Source: Victivallales bacterium (GTDB taxonomy: Bacteria > Verrucomicrobiota > Lentisphaeria > Oligosphaerales > Oligosphaeraceae). From it: a stretch of DNA of 17,165 bases. The position numbers and the translations under genes are program-made. Location of the stretch: contig CAAGGB010000345.1 in assembly GCA_900769285.1 (NCBI GenBank), positions 1 to 17,165 of the forward strand, written 5' to 3'. Under the pieces are notes generated by a model. The model was not told the origin of the DNA. It was given only the letters and a program-made list of their open reading frames with translations, and ran no database searches. Below, one piece after another: positions 14,414-17,165 of this stretch (positions are counted from its first letter, which is position 1; the number at the start of each line of letters is the position of its first letter).

Positions 14414-15271
14414 ATGTCAGAAGAACAGTGCACCCACAACTGCGAGACCTGTCCGTCCAAGCAGAACGGCACCTGCGGCGCCAGCAAGACCGAGAAGGCC
14501 GTCGCCGAGAACCTCGCCAAGATCGCCAACAAGATTGTCGTCCTCTCCGGCAAGGGCGGCGTCGGCAAGTCCACCGTCGCCGTCAATCTCGCCATGTCCC
14601 TGGCCGCCCGCGGTCGCCGCGTCGGACTCCTCGACGTCGACCTGCACGGCCCCTCCATCCCCACCATGCTCGGCCTGACCGAGGTCGCGCCCTCCGCCGA
14701 GGACGACAAGATTCTGCCCATCGAGGCCTACGGCATGAAGGTGATCTCGGTGGCCTTCTTCCTGCCCGGCAACGACGACCCGGTCATCTGGCGCGGCCCG
14801 CTGAAGCAGGGCGCGATGCAGCAGTTCCTCGGCGACGTCCTCTGGGGCGAGCTCGACGACCTGGTCGTCGACTGCCCTCCGGGCACGGGTGACGAGCCTC
14901 TGGGCATCTGCCAGCTCATCCCTGACCGCAAGGCGGTCATTGTGACCACGCCGCAGGAGGTTGCCGCCGCCGATGTCCGGCGTTCGGTCAACTTCTGCCG
15001 CAAGCTGGACATGACGGTGCTGGGAGTGGTTGAGAACATGTCGGGCTTTGTCTGCCCGCACTGTCAGGAGATCACGTACATCTTCAAGCGTGGCGGCGGC
15101 GAGGCGCTGGCCAAGTCGATGGACATCCCGTTCCTGGGGCGCATTCCGCTGGAGCCCATTGTCGGCGAGGCCTCGGACGCCGGACGCCCCTTCGTCGTCA
15201 CCAACCCCGAGTCGGCCTCCGCGAAGGCCTTCGCCGCCATCGTCGACGCCATCGCCGCGCAGGACAAGTGA
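14414..15271 (+). CDS. mrp: Mrp/NBP35-family Fe-S cluster carrier ATPase
   Basis: A 285-residue ParA/MinD-type P-loop ATPase that carries Fe-S clusters to apoproteins. The deviant Walker A GKGGVGKST is at 46-54, the switch region DVDLHGPSIP at 74-83, Walker B-type VVDCPPGTGDEPL at 151-163, and the metal-binding CPHC at 214-217 in MSGFVCPHCQE. An NBP35-like N-terminal cysteine cluster (Cys6, Cys10, Cys13, Cys21) is present, as in eukaryotic and some bacterial and archaeal members; E. coli Mrp lacks it. The DUF59 domain found at the front of many bacterial Mrp proteins is absent. AAGGAG lies six bases before the ATG. It is separated from the OleB-like gene by 78 bases, in which I see no convincing promoter, so it may end the operon or be transcribed separately. 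Confidence 0.95.
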   Translation: MSEEQCTHNCETCPSKQNGTCGASKTEKAVAENLAKIANKIVVLSGKGGVGKSTVAVNLAMSLAARGRRVGLLDVDLHGPSIPTMLGLTEVAPSAEDDKILPIEAYGMKVISVAFFLPGNDDPVIWRGPLKQGAMQQFLGDVLWGELDDLVVDCPPGTGDEPLGICQLIPDRKAVIVTTPQEVAAADVRRSVNFCRKLDMTVLGVVENMSGFVCPHCQEITYIFKRGGGEALAKSMDIPFLGRIPLEPIVGEASDAGRPFVVTNPESASAKAFAAIVDAIAAQDK

Positions 15272-15298
15272 TTGTGCTAAAAGAGTAAGGATGTCTGG

Positions 15299-15387
15299 AT
15301 CAAGCAGTTGTCCTGCTAGGCCTTGGGCTGGTTAGCAGGACAGCTGTTGGAACAAGCATCCTCCAGGCATGGTTCTCGTTGCTTGAT
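15299..15387. repeat. Long-range inverted repeat ATCAAGCA/TGCTTGAT
   Basis: ATCAAGCA (15299-15306) is the exact reverse complement of TGCTTGAT (15380-15387). A second distant pair interleaves with it: CTGCTAGG (15313-15320) and CCTAGCAG (15409-15416). Both pairs bracket the large hairpin at 15303-15348. Seen directly; meaning unknown. Confidence 0.4.
15303..15348. repeat. 14-base inverted repeat downstream of mrp
   Basis: The arms at 15305-15318 (CAGTTGTCCTGCTA) and 15333-15346 (TAGCAGGACAGCTG) pair at 13 of 14 positions, the exception being a G-U wobble in RNA, and extend by a wobble and one A-T pair. The loop is 14 bases. It lies 33 bases after the mrp stop and could terminate mrp transcription, but no T-run follows on either strand. 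A recombination or attachment role is equally possible. Confidence 0.55.
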
Positions 15388-15411
15388 TATCCCTGGATAA
15401 TTGGGTATCCT
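15383..15411 (+). promoter_or_regulatory. Candidate promoter for the methyltransferase-endonuclease operon
   Basis: TTGATT (15383-15388, four of six) and TATCCT (15406-15411, four of six) are separated by exactly 17 bases. Transcription would begin near 15418, about 30 bases before the ATG at 15448. The spacer contains a perfect palindrome, described separately. Confidence 0.5.
15386..15401. promoter_or_regulatory. Palindromic operator candidate inside the methyltransferase promoter
   Basis: ATTATCC and GGATAAT form perfect 7-base arms separated by CT. The palindrome overlaps the -35 box and fills much of the spacer, where a bound dimer would block RNA polymerase. Some C5 methyltransferases repress their own promoter through an N-terminal helix-turn-helix, but this one has no such extension, so another regulator would be required. 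Confidence 0.4.
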
Positions 15412-15447
15412 AGCAGTTCCAAATACAGCTTTTGAACGAGGTTTTTT

Positions 15448-16455
15448 ATGCGCATATATAAATCAATTGATCTATTTGCTGGAATTGGCGGCATTCGTTT
15501 GGGAGTTGAGCAGGCTTTCGAGAACCAAGTCGAGACGGTTTTTGTGAGTGAATGGGACGAATATGCGCAAAAAACTTATAGGGCCAATTTCCAAGATAAC
15601 TTTGATATTGCTGGCGATATCACAAAAATAGATGAAAAGGATATTCCGTCTTTTGATATCTGTTTAGCTGGATTCCCTTGCCAGGCATTTAGTTTGGCTG
15701 GCCAACGTAAAGGTTTTGATGACGACTATAAGGGAAGATGCAGGGGAACACTCTTTCTGGATGTTGCCCGCATTTGTGAATATCACAAACCAAAAGTTAT
15801 TTTTTGTGAAAATGTAAAAGGTTTGGTTATTCATGATCGCGGAAAAACCTTTAAGGTAATTTGTGAAACGTTCTCGTCATTAGGATATAATGTACATTAT
15901 AAAGTCATTAATAGTAAAGATTTCGGTGTGCCTCAAAATAGAGAAAGGGTTTATATTGTTGCATTTAGAAAAGATATAGATGATTCTATGTTCAATTTCC
16001 CTGTGCCGAATAATTCAGACGTTAAGTTACGTAGCATTATGGAGGAGAAGCCTGTTCCTGCTAAATATTATTTAAGTACAACATATGTTGAAACTCTAAT
16101 AAGGCATAAAGCAAGACATGAGGCGAAAGGCCATGGATTTGGTTATGAAATTAGGGATTGGGATGCTGTCGCTGGGGCGATAGTATGTGGTGGAATGGGA
16201 AGAGAAAGAAATTTAGTAGTCGATAAGCGTCAGAAGAATCTTATCCCTACAACCCATATAAAAGGGGAAATTAACAAAGACGGAATTAGAAAAATGACTC
16301 CGCGTGAATGGGCCCGTTTGCAAGGTTTTCCTGATTCCTTTATGTTACCGCTTGCTGATGTTCATCTGTATAAGCAATTTGGAAATAGCGTAACCGTATC
16401 TGTTATTCATGCGATTGCTACTAAAATTAGGGAGGTGCTGGAACAATGTCATTAA
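15448..16455 (+). CDS. C5-cytosine DNA methyltransferase, probable M.HpaII-type (CCGG)
   Basis: A 335-residue type II methyltransferase that adds a methyl group to C5 of cytosine using S-adenosylmethionine. Conserved motifs are in canonical order: I DLFAGIGGIRLG (8-19), IV GFPCQAFSLAG with catalytic Cys78 (75-85), VI ENV (121-123), VIII QNRERVYIV (163-171), a target-recognition region (~190-270), IX REWARLQGFP (286-295) and X QFGNSV (310-315). The block RHKARHEAKGHGFGY (219-233) is shared with several enzymes of this class. It starts almost at motif I, with no N-terminal regulatory domain. GAGG lies seven bases before the ATG. Codons are AT-rich, unlike the chromosome to the left. The CCGG prediction rests on the HpaII-like endonuclease that overlaps its end; from the methyltransferase alone specificity would be open. 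Confidence 0.93.
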   Translation: MRIYKSIDLFAGIGGIRLGVEQAFENQVETVFVSEWDEYAQKTYRANFQDNFDIAGDITKIDEKDIPSFDICLAGFPCQAFSLAGQRKGFDDDYKGRCRGTLFLDVARICEYHKPKVIFCENVKGLVIHDRGKTFKVICETFSSLGYNVHYKVINSKDFGVPQNRERVYIVAFRKDIDDSMFNFPVPNNSDVKLRSIMEEKPVPAKYYLSTTYVETLIRHKARHEAKGHGFGYEIRDWDAVAGAIVCGGMGRERNLVVDKRQKNLIPTTHIKGEINKDGIRKMTPREWARLQGFPDSFMLPLADVHLYKQFGNSVTVSVIHAIATKIREVLEQCH

Positions 16456-17165
16456 CTGGAAATAAGGGTGAATGGAGTGAACTGTATGTATTGCTTAAGT
16501 TGCTTGCGACTGGAAAGTTGTATGCAGCCGATGAGAATACTCAACCGTTGGGAAATTTATATTTTCCAATAAAAAAGATATTCAGAAAGGAAGGAAGTGG
16601 CATACATACCCATAATATTGAGTATCATCTACGTGACGAGGGACAAGTTGATGTCATTGTTAATACCATTCTAGTCAATAGAGTTAGTCATGAACAATTG
16701 ACTTCTGATTCAGAGACGGTTTTGAGGCAAATTGTCAATGGTGGAGATAGAAGTTTTTATCTAGTCGGTTCAGAAAGTATTATGAACAGGCTATCATGTG
16801 ACAGAATCAAGGCACCATCTTCTGACAAGACTGATATTACTTTATTGCTTCATGACATACACACAGGGTTCGAACCAATATGTGGCTTTAGTATTAAGTC
16901 AGACTTGGGAATGCCGCCAACCTTGCTCAATGCTTCATGTGCAACAAATTTTAGATATCAAGTGAAAAACCTACCCGAAGGTGAATATCTTAACATTAAT
17001 AATATTGAAACGAAAAATAAGATAATTGATAGAATATCCAGTATTTATTCTTTAGGAGGAAAACTGACTTTTAGGTATGTGGTTAATGAGGTGTTCGAGA
17101 GAAATTTAACAATGATTGATAGCAGGATGATGGAAATTTTATCATGTATTCTTCTTTATTATTAT
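16446..17165 (+). CDS. HpaII-family type II restriction endonuclease, 3' end cut by window edge
   Basis: An open frame of 240 residues with no stop before the window end; HpaII itself is about 360 residues, so roughly two thirds is present. The opening MSLTGNKGEWSELYVLLKLL with KLYAADEN resembles HpaII-family nucleases, which cut CCGG. A plausible metal-dependent active site is Asp130 in SDKTDITLLL with Lys151 in GFSIKS, the D...xK spacing of PD-(D/E)XK enzymes, though the residue two before the lysine is Ser149 rather than Asp or Glu. The ATG at 16446 overlaps the methyltransferase gene by ten bases, and GGGAGGT inside that gene serves as ribosome binding site, so endonuclease synthesis follows methyltransferase translation. 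AT-rich codons match its partner. I recalled the family from its N-terminal pattern; a profile search would settle it. Confidence 0.8.
   Translation, partial: MSLTGNKGEWSELYVLLKLLATGKLYAADENTQPLGNLYFPIKKIFRKEGSGIHTHNIEYHLRDEGQVDVIVNTILVNRVSHEQLTSDSETVLRQIVNGGDRSFYLVGSESIMNRLSCDRIKAPSSDKTDITLLLHDIHTGFEPICGFSIKSDLGMPPTLLNASCATNFRYQVKNLPEGEYLNINNIETKNKIIDRISSIYSLGGKLTFRYVVNEVFERNLTMIDSRMMEILSCILLYYY

Larger units (their letters stand above)
15272..15447. other. Composition boundary between host sequence and the restriction-modification island
   Basis: From the mrp stop onward the sequence turns AT-rich and stays so to the window end, and codon use in the following genes switches to A/T-ending codons. 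This spacer holds no open frame of note but is packed with inverted repeats and the candidate methyltransferase promoter, listed separately. It is the likely left edge of acquired DNA. I find no tRNA fragment, transposase or obvious target-site duplication. Confidence 0.6.

Noticed and set aside
1..17165. CRISPR arrays, tRNA or rRNA genes, insertion sequences
   Set aside because: No regularly spaced repeats, no tRNA-like cloverleaf sequence, no rRNA signature and no transposase were recognised on either strand.

Overview
This window comes from a high-GC bacterial chromosome. The last 1.9 kb, from about position 15272, is AT-rich and looks horizontally acquired. Sugar-acid catabolism genes, a MurJ-type flippase, an ATP-sulfurylase/APS-kinase cluster and an OleB-like hydrolase would suit a member of the PVC group (Kiritimatiellota, Lentisphaerota or Verrucomicrobiota). 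That placement is an inference from gene content only; no rRNA or other marker is present.

Layout, minus strand (8434 down to 1): a small antitoxin-like gene with a perfect Shine-Dalgarno sequence overlaps by 4 bases a 47-residue P-loop remnant of a zeta/ABC-type ATPase toxin. Next come a MATE transporter, a MurJ-like MOP-superfamily flippase with its own promoter, and a carbohydrate block. The block consists of an SDR oxidoreductase, an enolase-superfamily sugar-acid dehydratase, a cytoplasmic glycerophosphodiester phosphodiesterase and a beta-galactosidase-like glycoside hydrolase cut by the window edge. The SDR and dehydratase would fit successive oxidation and dehydration of a sugar.

Layout, plus strand (8683 to 15271): cysQ, cysD and a cysN-cysC fusion make PAPS and dispose of PAP. 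They are followed almost without gaps by a solitary GspF/PilC-type membrane protein and an OleB-like alpha/beta hydrolase, then by an Mrp/NBP35 Fe-S carrier ATPase. No PAPS reductase or sulfite reductase is in the window, so PAPS could serve reduction or sulfation. The 8435-8682 gap is divergent and holds candidate promoters in both directions.

Right end (15272 to 17165): a 176-base spacer dense in inverted repeats marks the composition break. It precedes a C5-cytosine methyltransferase and an overlapping HpaII-type restriction endonuclease gene (predicted site CCGG) that runs off the window. The island contains no CCGG, whereas CCGG is common in the rest of the window.

The long plus-strand open frames opposite the minus-strand genes are composition shadows and are not annotated. 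I saw no rRNA, tRNA, CRISPR array or insertion sequence. The least explained features are the truncated toxin beside its intact antitoxin, the repeat-rich island boundary, the T2SF-like/OleB-like pair coupled to the cys genes, and block-wise switches of synonymous codon style inside genes.
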